Made by a program: the position numbers and the translations under genes
In this document: piece by piece, positions 32,293 through 44,644 of the stretch
How the letters are laid out: each line of letters begins with the position of its first letter
Numbering within the stretch: the first letter of the stretch is position 1
Assembly (NCBI GenBank): GCA_037349315.1
Contig: JBAIAC010000004.1
Span: forward strand, 33,483,001-33,547,000
DNA length: 64,000 bases
From: Chelydra serpentina
Taxonomy: Eukaryota > Chordata > Testudines > Chelydridae
Reading direction: 5' to 3'
The notes under the pieces: model-generated
What the model was told of the DNA's origin: nothing
Database searches by the model: none
What the model saw: the letters and a program-made list of their open reading frames with translations, nothing else

Positions 32293-34026
32293 CCCTCCTC
32301 TCATACTCTAAAGATTCAAGATGGGATCTCTCTGGGATCCCATCTTGTTGTTAATATCTACAAGAGCAGCTTTCTCACTCTTCATCTTCTGACACATCTG
32401 ACATTAGTTCTGTGTGATTAGATCCAAGAATGGTCCTTCCCTCTTGGCCATCCCATATAATGTTTTGGAATGATATCTGGACAAAGAGTGACATTTTTAT
32501 GGTAAATCTTCTGGAGTTTGTCCTATTAAAAAAAATTAGAAGAGAAGCACTAAGTCGCCAAAATCATCTTCCCCAAACATTCCACACAGGACACAGAATC
32601 TCTGATTTTTTATTTATCTCATAAATCATCTCTGTAAGCTGACAGAGTAATTCTGAGTCAATGGTGAAAGATAGGGAACAGACCACTGAGGGTTTAGCAT
32701 CTACTTCCACCTCACCTGATAACTTGATCACCTTTTCCTTATCTCCTCCTGATTATTCAAAAGCATTCCAAGATAAGGTATCAGATGTTTGGCTTATACA
32801 CTGGACATCCCTGCATCACCAGTCCAAGAGAAGGCCCACAAACTCTTTGATTTATTCAAACTCAGGGATAAAAAGCACGACAACTCTTCCATTAATAGAT
32901 GTTTACTGGAATTAGCCACAGAGTCATGGTTTCCCTTACCTCTGTTTCGTCAATGACAGAGAAGCCAAGACAGACTTTAGTAGCTCCCTCAGAAGCACTT
33001 TGGCATCTTCTTAACCTATCTTGCACCAAGTTCCTTGTTATTTGACAGTCTCTGTTAGATGGTAGGGGAGCTTGTTTGAACATTCATTAAGAGTAGTGTA
33101 CAGTGCATCTGACACAGATGCCTATGCCATTAACGCAGGAATTTCCCTGAGATGGGGAAAGGGGAATCTTGTCTTCATACATCATTCCTCAGAAAGTTCA
33201 GTTTAAGATTTTTTATTTTCCATTTGGAAGTCCTAATTTATTTAGCAGCTGAACAGACAGCACTCTTAAGAAAATGAAGAAGACAAGGTCCTATGTTAGG
33301 TCATATGTATCTCCCCACTCTTCTCATAGAAAGAAAACATGCTTGTTTCTCCTATCCCTTACCAGTTTTACACTTTATCTTCAGTATAGTTATTCCTAAT
33401 TTACATCCATGTGAGTAGAAGAGAATCAAGTCCATCTTTTTTGCTACCAAAGGTGGCATCAGTAATCTCAGTACCAGCAGTGTCATACTATCAGAGTTCA
33501 GTGTCTAACAAAGCAATTGTATGTCAACCTAAAAGGGAAACAACACTGTCATCACCCAGCAGCATCAGCTCTTTCAATATCAAGCACCGATTTTGATATT
33601 TTGGCTAGTGAGCTCCAATCCAATCTTATACAAAGACCTATCTCCGTTTTCATCCTTATGTGGCAACAGACTCCTTTTTAATCCCATCATAATTACATTA
33701 GACCACATGGTTCCTGTCGATCATAAAAGATATACCATCTAGATCAAATCCCTTTCATTTTGTCTAGAATGCTCAGTTCTGTGTGTTGATGCGTGTACGC
33801 TCCCTAACACTCAGATGTTTGCAATGTTCGGGAGATTTGTGGAATTTGAGGTACTCTTACAATGGGGATCTTCAAAAGCAAAACATTCAGAGAATTCTAG
33901 TTAATGATGAATAACCTTTCTATTTTGTATTTATAATTTCATTTTAAATGGAATGTTTTGTTTTCACTATTGAACAAAATATTAAGGTATAATAAATTCC
34001 CAATACAAATGTGTCTCTTTTTGCAG
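32293..34026. other. Intron with old, unnamed repeat-like sequence
   Basis: Around 32800-32910 a readable stretch (QEKAHKLFDLFKLRDKKHDN) appears without stops, but it is short and has no partner motif. The rest is not recognised. Confidence 0.35.
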
Positions 34027-34152
34027 GTTGCCATGGGCCAAGGCCAAGCTGATTTAGCCATTCAAACTCTAAAAGAATGTGCACGCAATGGAGAATGGCT
34101 TTGTTTGAAGAACTTGCATCTTGTTGTATCTTGGCTTCCTATTTTGGAAAAG
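34027..34152 (+). CDS. DYNC2H1: DYNC2H1 exon 5 of 10 in window
   Basis: A 126-bp exon (42 codons, phase 0/0): [42 protein letters not shown]. It contains the conserved AAA6 GQGQ-x5-I motif and the W-CLKNLHLV strand shared by dynein heavy chains. The acceptor is TTTTTGCAG, the donor GTGAGG. Confidence 0.95.
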
Positions 34153-34885
34153 GTGAGGATAACTGCATCAGAGTCAGCTGCGTTATTTCAGAAACATCTG
34201 GCAACTTCCATGCTAAGTATGCAAAGATGATGACTGGAAAACAAGGGTCTGGAACACAAATTTGCAGGTTTCCTAGTCACCAGTGTGATGACATGTTTGA
34301 AATCAAAGAGAAATATACCTCGTTTGATGTGTTTTTTACTTTAATTTTCATTGAGTTATAGAAAATGAACTATTTCCTTGAAGCCCTATTCTGCCACCCA
34401 TATGATGAATTAGTACTTCATTATTTGAGTAGTCCTATTGTGACTCATACATGCTTGAGAATGTGTACTGCTTAAAGCAACGGCGTTAGCTCAGAATCTA
34501 GGTTTTTTTAATTAGTTAAGTATACCTGCCCCTGAGTCTTCCTGCTGGTTTCTGTTGTTTTGCAATAATATTTTCCTATATTTACAAAAAGATACTCTTC
34601 CATGTTGTGTGAAAGACTCACATAGACCGAGGAAAACTGACTATAAAGGTGTAATAAGGAAATAGCTATATACTAAGTACTGTGAAATCTACAAAGTAAA
34701 CCAACCTGAAAAAATGATTTTCTCCAATCTGTCAGTTATTGTAATCCCAGATGTTGCTTGCAAGAACAGTAGGTGTTTTCAGCTAGAAGTATGATTTTAA
34801 GTTGATAGTATTCCTTTAAACTCTTACTGTTCTGAAAAATAAAATGTTCATAATTTTAATACAGTACATCTCCTTTTTTAAATAG
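34153..34885. other. Short intron
   Basis: A 733-bp intron without a recognised element. Confidence 0.6.
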
Positions 34886-34996
34886 GAATTGAATACTCTT
34901 CAGCCCCAACCTAATTTTCGCCTCTGGCTTACTGCTGAAGTTCATCCAAAATTTACTCCGATTTTGCTTCAGTCAAGTCTGAAAATAACATATGAG
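34886..34996 (+). CDS. DYNC2H1: DYNC2H1 exon 6 of 10 in window
   Basis: A 111-bp exon (37 codons, phase 0/0): ELNTLQPQPNFRLWLTAEVH, PKFTPILLQSSLKITYE. FRLWLT-E-HPKF-P-LLQ-S-KIT-E is one of the most conserved strings of dynein AAA6. The acceptor is TTTTTTAAATAG, the donor GTAAGA. Confidence 0.95.
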
Positions 34997-35770
34997 GTAA
35001 GATTTCTAAGGAACATTTTTACTGGATAGCTACAAACAAGTACTCATGAGAGATGAAATAACAGGCATATGTCTCATAGAAGAAAGTTCAGCAAATTGTA
35101 ACTAATACAGAATATAGGGATTTTTTTAGATTTTTGTCATTTTTTAAAATATGAATGAAACACAAAATGCTGTTCATTTACCTAGGATATTTTTAGTGAT
35201 CATTTGTATGATCATGTATGAGAACTCGCTAATCGATGAAATAAAATAGTTGTTTATAAGACTTCCAATTTTTTTTTTCCAAATTGGACTTAGGAAAATT
35301 AACTTTAGTAAAAGATAGCATGATGAATTAGTGGTTACAATATTGAATATATGTTTAAAAACGTATCTGATTTAAGCAAGCAAAAATGTGGAAATTCAGT
35401 CTTACGGCTCGTACATAATCCTTATTGCATCCTATTATGCCTGGATAATGTTGTTGCCTCAGAACAGTGCATAATCATACGGAAGTTTCTATAGTGTCTA
35501 AGCACAAACAGAAGAGTTAACAGAATGAAAGATTTATTTCTGAATTTCTTTTTTGCTTTTATATTTTATGGCAGGAGTGATAACTTCTTAATGTTCCTGC
35601 CTTATAAACTGCTCTTGATACTCTGTATCAAAAATTACTTAAACATTTATATCCAGAATCAATGAGAATAGGTGGGATTTATGCCTGTTGCAATATCTTA
35701 AATTTTTGCCTCAAGAAAATGTTGTAATGGAAAAAGACAACAATGGCAGCCATACTTAAAGTTAAGAGCC
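34997..35770. other. Intron, nothing recognised
   Basis: AT-rich, no element recognised. Confidence 0.5.
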
Positions 35771-37560
35771 TCTGCCCAAGGGTGCGTAATTCACCTAAAA
35801 CCCATCAGGTGGAAAATATAAGTTCCACTCCAACTGCCAATGCCACAGCTCCCTGTTAACACTTTTTCAGTTCATTCTTTTCTAATCTCAGTCAGTCAAG
35901 GTAGGATCCACAGGAGTTGCCTGCCAGACCTTTTGCTTTGCTGCTTCAGCTCTTTTTAGATGCAGTTTGACTTTGGGTAGTTTCACAATATCATTTATTG
36001 CTCTCTAGCTTTCAGTCATGCCGAGTAATCAGTTTTCAATTGGTGCTGAACCTTTCATCTCAGGCTTAACTGGTAGCTTCTTTCAAAGATTTGGTTGTTT
36101 TCTCTGAGTAGGAGTAAATCTGCAGTTCAATGCAGCTGCTTCCTGCTCTTTTCTACCAATTGAAACACAGACCAATTCCTTCATTTTAGAAGTTTACCTG
36201 CCTGTGATAGCTTCAGGCAGTTGCTTGCCCTTGATGTATCGGTCTGTCTTTCCGGCCTGAGAGTGCTTGCTTTGTCAGACAAATTGTAGATTAAGTTTTT
36301 GAATCTTTGTTTTCTTTTGTGTTTCTCCGATCTTGTTTTTCAAGGATTCATTTCAAATGAAAATTTCTTTTACCAGTACCTCACTACACAACATTTAAGT
36401 TGTTTCCTGTGATGCTTTCTGAATGGCAAACTCTTAGGTCTCTGCCACAAGACTAATAAATTCTCCAATTCTACTCCTAGCTGGAGTTGTTAAGGCATGC
36501 TGTCCTGCTTAAGGGCTTGGGAGGGATCTAGAGACTGTAGATGCTTTCTTTCTGTGTTGAGGTCAAGACTTGGAGAAACTCTTGAGCACAAACTTAAAGA
36601 CACAGAGATCTGACATGCAGAAGAGGCATTCCTGCATATCTGACCTAAGGTATGAGCTCCAGGCAATGGGTTATCTGTGCCTTAACTTTGTTACATCAGT
36701 GTGAGGTAGGAGTGACACTCTATGTTTCTGCGCTTCTGCCTGGATACATTGGTGCCAGTCAAAGGAGACTCAGATTTAGCTATGCAATGTAAAATAGGCA
36801 TTCTAATGAATCAGCATCTCTGCCTGGATGCACCAGTCAGGAAAAGTGCCTCAGCTTCCCTACCTCAGCACATTGGCACTAATACCTTAGCAACTGGCAG
36901 ATAAGGCACCCTAGAGCATCTTTGATAGTAAGGCAGCTCACCAGCATATAGAAGTGAGGTGCATTGCATATCGCTGAGGTGCCGCGTCATGCCAGTGCTT
37001 TAAACTTGCTGCATGGGTGCCAAGAAGGTGACATGTCACTTCACGCTGGTGTATAGTTTCCAGAAGGCGAGGGACCTAACCACACAAGCTTCAGAGGTGA
37101 GGTCTCAACTGTCAGACCTGTAGATAAGGCCCACCAGAAGTCAGCTTCTTGGCATTGGCATCTTGGACATACCCCAAGTTTTAACACTTTGGCATGGGGG
37201 TGCTTTAAAGGTATTGGTGTCCTCTCTGTCCTTAGATGCCAAGCAGGTTGGGTTGATATTTGAGCATTTAGTTACTCTCCATGATTTGATGGTACTTGCT
37301 GAAAGGAAATTGCTTGACTGCATCTGTCACAGAAGGTCTCCCTTGATGCTTTGATTTGGAAAGACACTTTTGAGCACTGGCACCTATTCAGGTTTTTGCC
37401 ATCAGACTTTATTGCCCAAGTCAGTTCATGGCTGCAAGCTATCCTAGAATAGTAACAGAGATTCCAGTGTATTGAGCTATCTTCCAAGGCACCTGTGGGA
37501 TTGCCATATCTTCAGAGCATGCTTCACTGATGTATTTGGTGATCTAGGGCTACCTGCTGG
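35771..37560 (+). other. Possible very old DIRS-like leader and gag remains
   Basis: The order resembles the DIRS copies here: a segment like the DIRS leader (CAGCTCCCTG..TTCAGTTC near 35846-35878) is followed by a stretch with repeated 'gtgcc / ggcac' words (36750-37050, 37180-37400), as in DIRS gag. No frame, terminus or recombinase was found, so this is weak. Confidence 0.25.
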
Positions 37561-38299
37561 AACATAGCAGTTTGCTGTCTTTGGTGCTTCTTGCTTTGTT
37601 TAGCTCTTCTTCTCTGAGAGCAGATGATCCTGTGCCACAGAAATGAGGTAATTCAAGAAGTGAACAGAGCAGATGCTTTTCTCAGGAACACCTGAACCAA
37701 CAGTGCTCAGGAGTTTTCCTCCAGTTAGACCCCAGCAGCTCCATGTTACAAGGTCTGATGGCTCTGTGTTCTGCATTCCAAAATATTGGCAGGTTCATAC
37801 TGAGTGGAGTTTTGACTTTAGACACTCAGGGTAAAGACTCCTTCTTACCAATGTTGTGTGCCTTAATAACACACTAGCCATAGAGTCTCTGAGATTCTAG
37901 CCCCTTTCCTAGTGTTCTAGCTCCTGGGTGTTGTTGGATCCACCACCTCTAAAATCACTGAGGCTCCACAATTTTATAATTGCACAGATTCTTTTCCTTA
38001 TCTCTTCTTGTAAGCCCAACATCCTTTTCTTACTAAGGACACTAGTTGTTCACTTGGCTTGTTTTCATTGGTGATTATTATTTGGTTGCCAAAGCCCCTT
38101 AATCATCATCTGGACAAGATGTACATATTTATTTTAAGGCAAATCATCAACTTATTAAAAAAATCAGTCAGAAAATATTTTGCCACTGTTACAAGTAACC
38201 TTAAGGTTGCTATAAGTAGGAGAAATTAGCCAAAAACATTCTCTTTTTCAAAGGAGAAGAAAAAAATCTTTAAAAATAAGAAAACATAATTTAAACCTA
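37561..38299. other. Intron, nothing recognised
   Basis: No exon or element recognised. Confidence 0.45.
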
Positions 38300-38446
38300 A
38301 CTCCCCTTTGATACCATCTCTCCACTGGATAATTGCCCTGTTCTGTTGATTCCGTCTGAAGCATCTGGCACTGACCACTATCAGAAGACCGCATACTGGC
38401 CTAGATGGACCATTGGTCTGAGCCAATATGGCCATTCTTGTGATTT
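38300..38446 (+). mobile_element. CR1/L3-like LINE 3' tail
   Basis: The tail reads CATCTGGCACTGACCACTAT, then ATACTGGCCTAGATGGACCA, then TTGGTCTGAGCCAATATGGC and CATTCTTGTG, a tail recognised from reptile CR1-related LINEs. Confidence 0.6.
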
Positions 38447-38559
38447 TATACCTACAAAAACACTTGATAATGGCTTGGCAACTGTTATGTAGTGTTACTT
38501 TCTTATTACAGTAATCATAATTTTCTCACTGTTACCTTGTGCTCCCCACATCTTATATT

Positions 38560-38705
38560 TGCACGTTGTCTCTTGACTTGTACTTTTGAGCAGAGCCTGT
38601 CTCTTTTTATCATATGTATGTACTATGCCTATATGCATAGCACAGGGGGCCCTGATCCTTGATCAAGACCACTAGGCTTCATTGAAACATAAATAATAAG
38701 TAGTA
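38560..38705 (+). mobile_element. L2-like LINE 3' tail
   Basis: Sense copy of the tail found elsewhere in antisense: GAGCAGAGCCTGTCTCTTTT, ATGCATAGCACAGGGGGCCC and an AATAATAAGTAGTAA end. Confidence 0.55.
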
Positions 38706-39188
38706 ATAGTGATTGTAGAACAAGAAACCATTTGACTCGTATTTGAACAAATTTGTATTCAGTCTGTTTTTAAATGAACATATTTCAAGCTGATGACCTT
38801 CCCTTAATCTTTCTTATATTGCATTTCAGTCCCCCAATTTGTTTATTGTTCTGTTCAGAATTTCCTTCAGTGAGTCAACATTATCTCCAGTCTAAGATGA
38901 TTCTATTATTAGGCCACCTACTACAATTTTTTAATCAGCCTTTTCTCTTATTTTCCAAATCTAATTAAGTTAATTTTGAAGATTTAGGAATTAATTAGAA
39001 CATGGGGTTTGGGATCCAAGTGCAGTATTGCGTTACCATGGATTCCAATTAAAGTAATTTAATTTGGGATCCATGGCCACGACTGCACTATTACCGAATC
39101 CGGGCTATGTAGACACGCGTTCTAGCGAGGGTCTCCTGTATATACATACACACACACACGCACAACTATGTTGTTTTTGTCTACCTAG
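38706..39188. other. Intron with CA microsatellite
   Basis: A (CA)n tract lies at about 39144-39164. The segment 39005-39125 has GGATCCA/CCATGGATTCC words that may belong to a palindromic MITE. The acceptor CTACCTAG closes the intron. Confidence 0.45.
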
Positions 39189-39344
39189 GCCCCTCCAGGC
39201 CTAAAAAAGAATTTGATGAGAACCTATGAATCGTGGACTCCAGAGCAGATTAGTAAAAAGGGCAATTTGTCTCGAGCCCATGCACTCTTTAGTTTGGCAT
39301 GGTTTCATGCTGCATGCCAAGAAAGAAGAAATTATATCCCTCAG
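39189..39344 (+). CDS. DYNC2H1: DYNC2H1 exon 7 of 10 in window
   Basis: A 156-bp exon (52 codons, phase 0/0): APPGLKKNLMRTYESWTPEQ, ISKKGNLSRAHALFSLAWFH, AACQERRNYIPQ. PPGLKKNL-R-Y continues the AAA6 core, and the ALFSL-WFHA--QERR-Y-P string is the conserved start of the following lid helices. The donor is GTAAGT. Confidence 0.95.
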
Positions 39345-40429
39345 GTAAGTACTCTAACTTCTTGCTAATATTCAGTTTGTTTACTAAAATATTTTTTTCA
39401 TTTCATAATTAAATAATTTCATATTTACCAGCTTTTAAGTTTGCTATTTAAAATAAAATATGCACTTTTTTATATGTTTGAGCATGCAGAAGTGATGTGG
39501 AATATAGCTACTGATGTGGAACTTTTTGGTGGCTACTGATTTGGAGATCTTAATGATTGGATATGACCTCAGTGCAGAACTGCTTTTTAATAACAGACAC
39601 CTACAGCTTTTCAGAATCCCATTGGTTCCAGTGGCACTCATCATGGGCTTAGAGGTCTGAGTTAGCTGGTCCTGATACACTTTGTCACAGGGCCCCAAAC
39701 CTGTATGTGCTCCCTCCTGTCTTGATTCAAGAGAGCATTAAAAGCCTCTTCACTAAACAGAAAGGTAGAAACTAGCCCTTAAAGATCACCAAGTTGCCAA
39801 ACCTGGAGGGAGGAACTGGGACCTGTAGAACGTTAGGAGGTAGAATTGACAGCTATGTCTCCTGAGTGGTGGAAGCTATAAAAAAGGAAAAGATACTTCC
39901 AAGGGATGTATCTCCTGGTGTCTGGTCTCCTCCTGAACCTAGATCCTGTGTGGGAGAGGAAACACTGGGGAATTATTTACCTGGCTTGTACTGAGAAGAA
40001 TTATACTGAAGCCTAGAGAGTAAGAATTTCCTTGTTTGTTTGTTTTCCAACTGGATCCTTGGCTGAAGGGAGCAGTGCTGCGTGGTTTGTGGGCACTTAG
40101 ACTAGAGAAAAGGAAGCTTCCCGTCATTTGGTTTGTTTTTATTTGGACCCGTGGCTAAATGAACCTGTCCCGTGACTGTTTTATTGTCCTTTGATTTAGG
40201 CTGGAATGATTGGAGTCTTTTTTGTTTTTGCTTTCTTTCCCTTTTTGGGTCCTTGTTTAAAGGGACTATGACCCTAATTGCAGAGGTGACTGAGGGTTGA
40301 AGGACCTACAGAGTCACTGCAGTAATATTATGACTGGCTGTTTGGTTTTGAATGTGTCATTCAAACATTAGAACACTTCAGGATATTGTATAATAACATT
40401 GATCAGATGTATGCAGAACAGAGACATGG
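39345..40429. other. Intron, nothing recognised
   Basis: No exon. Some TTTGTTTG runs near 40034-40050. No element named. Confidence 0.45.
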
Positions 40430-40800
40430 CCAGCCACAAGCAAAGAAATCAGCATACTCTCCACTATAGAAATGAAGATATTGAGATGGTCAACTGGTTG
40501 GCCACTCCATGAAATAAGATGAGGTTAAGGGCTAATGCAGGTTGCTCCAATTGAATGGAAGTTGAAGGAGGTGAAGGTACTTTGTTGTGGACATATCCAA
40601 CTGAGACCTGATTGTTATATTGGTAGGATGGCCCTTGCAATGATCATGTATAGAAGAGGACCAAGGGAGAGGCCAAAGATTTGGCACATTAACCGGATAT
40701 CAGCAGACCTTAGATAGACCAATTTGCAGGACAAGCAGGCATACAATCATGAGTTTGGGAAGTAGGCTATAAAAATGTCCTACCCAAAACATGGAAAGTC
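40430..40800 (+). pseudogene. LINE polymerase C-terminal scrap
   Basis: A frame near 40625-40717 reads RMALAMIMYRRGPRERPKIW and then HINRISADLR. It continues in another frame with DQFAGQAGIQS near 40718-40750. This recalls the G-R-P-R-W region after LINE reverse transcriptases (RTE-like). Short and decayed. Confidence 0.4.
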
Positions 40801-41157
40801 GCAAGAAAAAAGAAAAAAAATATGATTAACATAGAATATTGTTTCTTGTTAAAAACAGTATAATATAAATTAAGATCACTTAATCATTATGAAATCTCGC
40901 TCTTGACTGTGTGCCTTTTCTGATTTTGGTTCCTAAAGCTAAAACCTACTGCCTGTTCCAGTCTGCCATGCTTCCACACTTTCCTCCTTCAAGTCATTTC
41001 TCAAAATGTAATTTGTCCATAAAGGCTTCTAAAAGTAGACGTCTATGCAGAGATGTGTTAATTAACCAAAAGATGTAAATTTTGACCTCAAATTAGAACA
41101 GTCCACACAGAAATCATGGAAATAATAAAAAATATGCTAAATGTCACCACTCAGATT

Positions 41158-41795
41158 TTAAGGCCAGAAGGACCAGTTATATTAATCTAGTTTCACTTCC
41201 TGCTTGACACAGGCCATTTCCTCCATGCTACCTGCATCTTGCCCAATAATCTGTGGTTGACACTACAGCATATCTTTTCGAAAGAGGGCAGATGTTGAAT
41301 TAAAGATTCAAAATGATGGAGAATTTACCATGTCCTTTGGTAACTTGTTCTGATGACTAGTTAATTACTCTACTTGTTAAAAATTTGCATCTTTTTTCAG
41401 TTGGAATTTTTTTGACTTGAACTTCCAGCCATTGAATTTTGTTATGTCTTTGCTTGATTAGATCCCTCTAGTAGCAGTTATCTTCTCCCTTTGTGGGTAA
41501 TATACTGTGACCAAGTCACCTCTCAACCTCTGTGATAGAGCTCCTTTAGCCTTGTATTTTTAAAGCATGTTTTCCAGACCCCAAATCCATTTTTGTAGCG
41601 CTTGTCTGAACCTTGTCTGATTTTTCAGCATATTTTTTTTAAGTGTGGACACTAAAACTGAACAAGTATTCCTGTAGTGGTGCCACTAGTAAACCATAGA
41701 GGTAATATGACCTCCTTATACTTGCTCAATATTCCTTTTATATATTGAAAGATTGTTTGCAATGGGAGCTTGTGTTCAGTTTGTTATCTACAATG
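41158..41795 (-). mobile_element. Old CR1/L3-like LINE, antisense, part 1
   Basis: The antisense 3' end of an ancient CR1-related LINE: TTTAAGGCCAGAAGGACCAG, then ACTTGAACTTCCAGCCATTG, GTGACCAAGTCACCTCTCAA and TGGGAGCTTGTGTTCAGTTT. It is interrupted at 41795 by a younger CR1 and resumes at 42398. Confidence 0.7.
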
Positions 41796-42393
41796 GCATA
41801 TTGGGCTGCATTAGTAGAAGCATTGCCAGCAGAACAAGGGAAGTGATTATTCCCCTCTATTTGGCACTGGTGAGGCCACATCTTGAGTATTGTGTCTAGT
41901 TTTGGACCCCCACTACAGAAAGGATGTGGACAAATTGGAGAAAGTCCAGCAGCGGGCAACGAAAATGATCAAAGGGATGGGGCACACGACATATGAGGAG
42001 AGGCTGAGGGAACTGGGATTGTTTAGTCTGCAGAAAAGAAGAGTGAGGGGGATTTGATAGCAGCCTTCAACTATCTGAAGGGAGGTTCCAAAGAGGATGG
42101 AGCTCGGCTGTTCTCAGTGGTGGCAGATGACAGAACAAGGAGCAATGGTCTTAAGTTGCAGTGGGGGAGGTCTAGGTTGGATATTAGGAAACACTATTTC
42201 AGTAGGAGGATGGTGAAGCACTGGAATGGGTTACCTAGGGAGGTGGTGGAATCTCAATCCTTAGCAGTTTTTAAGGGCTGACTTGACAAAGGCCTGGCTG
42301 GGATGATTTAGTTTGGGTTGGTCCTGCTTTGAGCAGGGGATTGGACTAGATGACCTCCTGAGGTCTCTTCCACCCCTAATCTTCTATGATTCT
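41796..42393 (+). mobile_element. Younger CR1 fragment nested in the old LINE
   Basis: A 5'-truncated CR1 in sense orientation. It covers the polymerase C-terminus (the 42054-42281 frame: [40 protein letters not shown]) and the 3' end GGACTAGATGACCTCCTGAG..ATTCTAA. AATG at both borders (41792-41795 and 42394-42397) may be a short duplication. It is close to the full-length copy at 17278-21757. Confidence 0.85.
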
Positions 42394-42397
42394 AATG

Positions 42398-42558
42398 ACC
42401 TCTAAGTCCTTTTCCGAGTTCTTGTTTCAGGATGGGGAATTGCATTCTGGAAAGTATGGCTTACAGTATTTGTGCCTAGATGTAGGGCATTGCATTTGCT
42501 GTATTAAAATGCATGTTATTTGATTGCCATCTTAGCAAGTAATCTAGGTCACTCTGTG
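42398..42558 (-). mobile_element. Old CR1/L3-like LINE, antisense, part 2
   Basis: It continues part 1 (ACCTCTAAGTCCTTTTCCGA, then TAAAATGCATGTTATTTGAT, then CTAGGTCACTCTGTG) until the next insertion. Confidence 0.65.
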
Positions 42559-43263
42559 GGCTTGGCTACACTTGCACTTTATACCACAATAAAGCCTCCT
42601 AGAGCGCTCTACCTTACTCCCCGTCCACACTGGCAAGGCACGTAGAGCGCTCTGACTCCCTGGCTAGAGCACTTCTGGTACTCCACCCACGAGAGGGATA
42701 ACGGCTGTTGCGTATTGGCTGAGATGCCCCAGGGCCAGTGTGAATGAGGAGTTAAGTTACTGCGCTCTGATTGACCTCTGGAAACGTCCCATAATCCCAT
42801 TGAGCCAAGTGGCCTCTCTTCTCTATGTTGTGAAATCGGCCAAGGAATGCGGAAGTGCCGTTTCAAAACTCCATTTCAAACAGCCAGCTGCTTATCTGCT
42901 TATCTGCAACAGTAAATGTTTGCTGTGAGTGAGTGAGAGGCGGGGGAAAGGGGGGGTCTAAACTTACAAGACAGCGTGCTGACACTCTCAGCACTCCAAA
43001 AGCCCCACTCTCTCTCTCCCCCGGCATACAGACAACACACTCCACCCCAGCCCCTGCATCTGAAAAGCATGTTGCAGCTGTTTGAATGCTGGGATAGCTG
43101 CCCATAATTCACCGTTCCCAATGCCGCTGCAAGTGCTGCAAATGTGGCCACACCAGTGCGCTTGCAGCTGTCAGTGTGCATAGACTGGAGCGCTTTCCCT
43201 AGTGCGCTCTCCGAAGGCTGGTTTAACCCAAAGCGCTCTACAGCTGCAAGTTTAGCCATAGCC
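42559..43263. mobile_element. Non-autonomous DNA transposon, hAT-like
   Basis: The left end, GGCTTGGCTACACTTGCA, is nearly the reverse complement of the right end, TGCAAGTTTAGCCATAGCC. AGAGCGCTCTAC-type words occur near both ends. There is no transposase. A clean target duplication is not visible. A related copy lies at 55620-56193. Confidence 0.65.
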
Positions 43264-43470
43264 TCAGTGAATGACCCGTTCTCATCATTATTTGCCATCC
43301 CACCTCTCTTTGTTTCATCTACAAACTTTATCAGCAATGCTTTTATATTTTCTTCCAGATAATTTAATTTAGAAATTTTAATAATGTTGAGGTGAGAATA
43401 GTTCCCTGCAGAACCCCCACCAGAAACACTGCTATTTGCTGCTGATCTCTATTAAAATTTTATGTTTTGA
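43264..43470 (-). mobile_element. Old CR1/L3-like LINE, antisense, part 3
   Basis: It resumes with TCAGTGAATGACCCGTTCTC, TATTTGCCATCCCACCTCTC and ACAAACTTTATCAGCAATGC, the antisense polymerase region. Confidence 0.65.
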
Positions 43471-44070
43471 GATTTCAGTCAGCTAGTTTTTAATTTCTTT
43501 AATATATCATGTATATCCCCCTTTGTGCCTATATGCCTCTTTGTCTTGTAAACATTTTGGGACAGGTACTTTTTGTCTTTATACCTGTTTGTAAATTACT
43601 TAGTATATGTTAATACTATACAAAGAATAATACAGTTACCAACAAATAAGGATCTAGGTACTGTGCCAGCGATTAAGAAAGTACATGTTGTAGGCATCCT
43701 TGCTTGCTTGCTGACGGCTTGCTGCATTGTTTTTTCTGGGTTTTTTTTCTCCTTAAGATAGAGGTGAAATAAAATGAGGAGTAAAATGGTTGACATGTGT
43801 TGTCGGCAGGGGTTAAATGAAGCAGACATACTTATCAAAGTCCGAAAGGAAACTGAAATTCAAAAAAGCTATTGAGAGTAAGGAAGTGAGTTGTCTAGTC
43901 ATAGTTATCAATGAGTCATTGTTGCAACAAGTGCTGTTAGGGAAGGGAGAGAATTGCATGCTCATGTGCATCTTTTTCAAGAAGCCTTGCTGATTAGTCT
44001 AGGAATTTTCAAATATATTTATTTTTATAGAAAAACTCTCAGTTGCTAAAGTAGGCATACATCTGATGTC
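43471..44070. other. Intron, weak L2-tail-like start
   Basis: 43535-43640 resembles an L2-type tail (TTGTAAACATTTTGGGACAG). The rest is not recognised. Confidence 0.35.
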
Positions 44071-44078
44071 ATCTAGCC

Positions 44079-44386
44079 TAGTGGTTCTCAAAGCCGATCC
44101 GCCGCTTGTTCAGGGTAAGCCCCCTGGTGGGCTGGTTTGTGTACCTGCCGCATTCGCAGGTTCGGCCGATCGCGGCTCCCACTGGCCAATGGGGGCTGCA
44201 GGAAGCGGCGCGGGCTGAGGGATGTACTGGCCACCCTTCCTGCAGCCCCCATTGACGTGGAGCGGCAAACTGCGGCCACTGGGAGGCGCGATCGGCCCAA
44301 CCTGTGGACGCGGCAGGTACACAAACCAGCCCAGCCCGCCAGGGGCTTTCCCTGAACAAGCGGCGGACCGGCTTTGAGAACCACTG
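44079..44386. mobile_element. Palindromic hAT MITE with 8-bp TSD
   Basis: The 308-bp element has long inverted arms: TAGTGGTTCTCAAAGCCGAT, CCGCCGCTTGTTCAGGG on the left and CCCTGAACAAGCGGCGG, ACCGGCTTTGAGAACCACTG on the right. It is flanked by ATCTAGCC at 44071-44078 and 44387-44394. It has no coding capacity; it would be moved by an autonomous hAT elsewhere. Confidence 0.92.
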
Positions 44387-44644
44387 ATCTAGCCTGTATG
44401 ACTATGTAAAATTAAACACATTGATAGAGATATTTGTCATATTGTCTCTCTGCTGCCTGTTTGTGTATCTCTGAGCAGCAGTCTAGAAAAGATGGCTTCA
44501 AACCAGTGATGTAGATTTTTTCCGCGGGTGTTACGTATATGTATGTTTTATAAGCAGCTGTCTTCGTTTACTTTTTCATGTTCATTTAATGCTCATTGAT
44601 TCATAACTCATATTAACTTTTTTTGTTTGTTTGTTTAATTATAG

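Noticed and set aside
37141..37487. Short open frames on both strands near 37141-37487
   Set aside because: No motif, no conservation cue and overlapping opposing frames; treated as chance.
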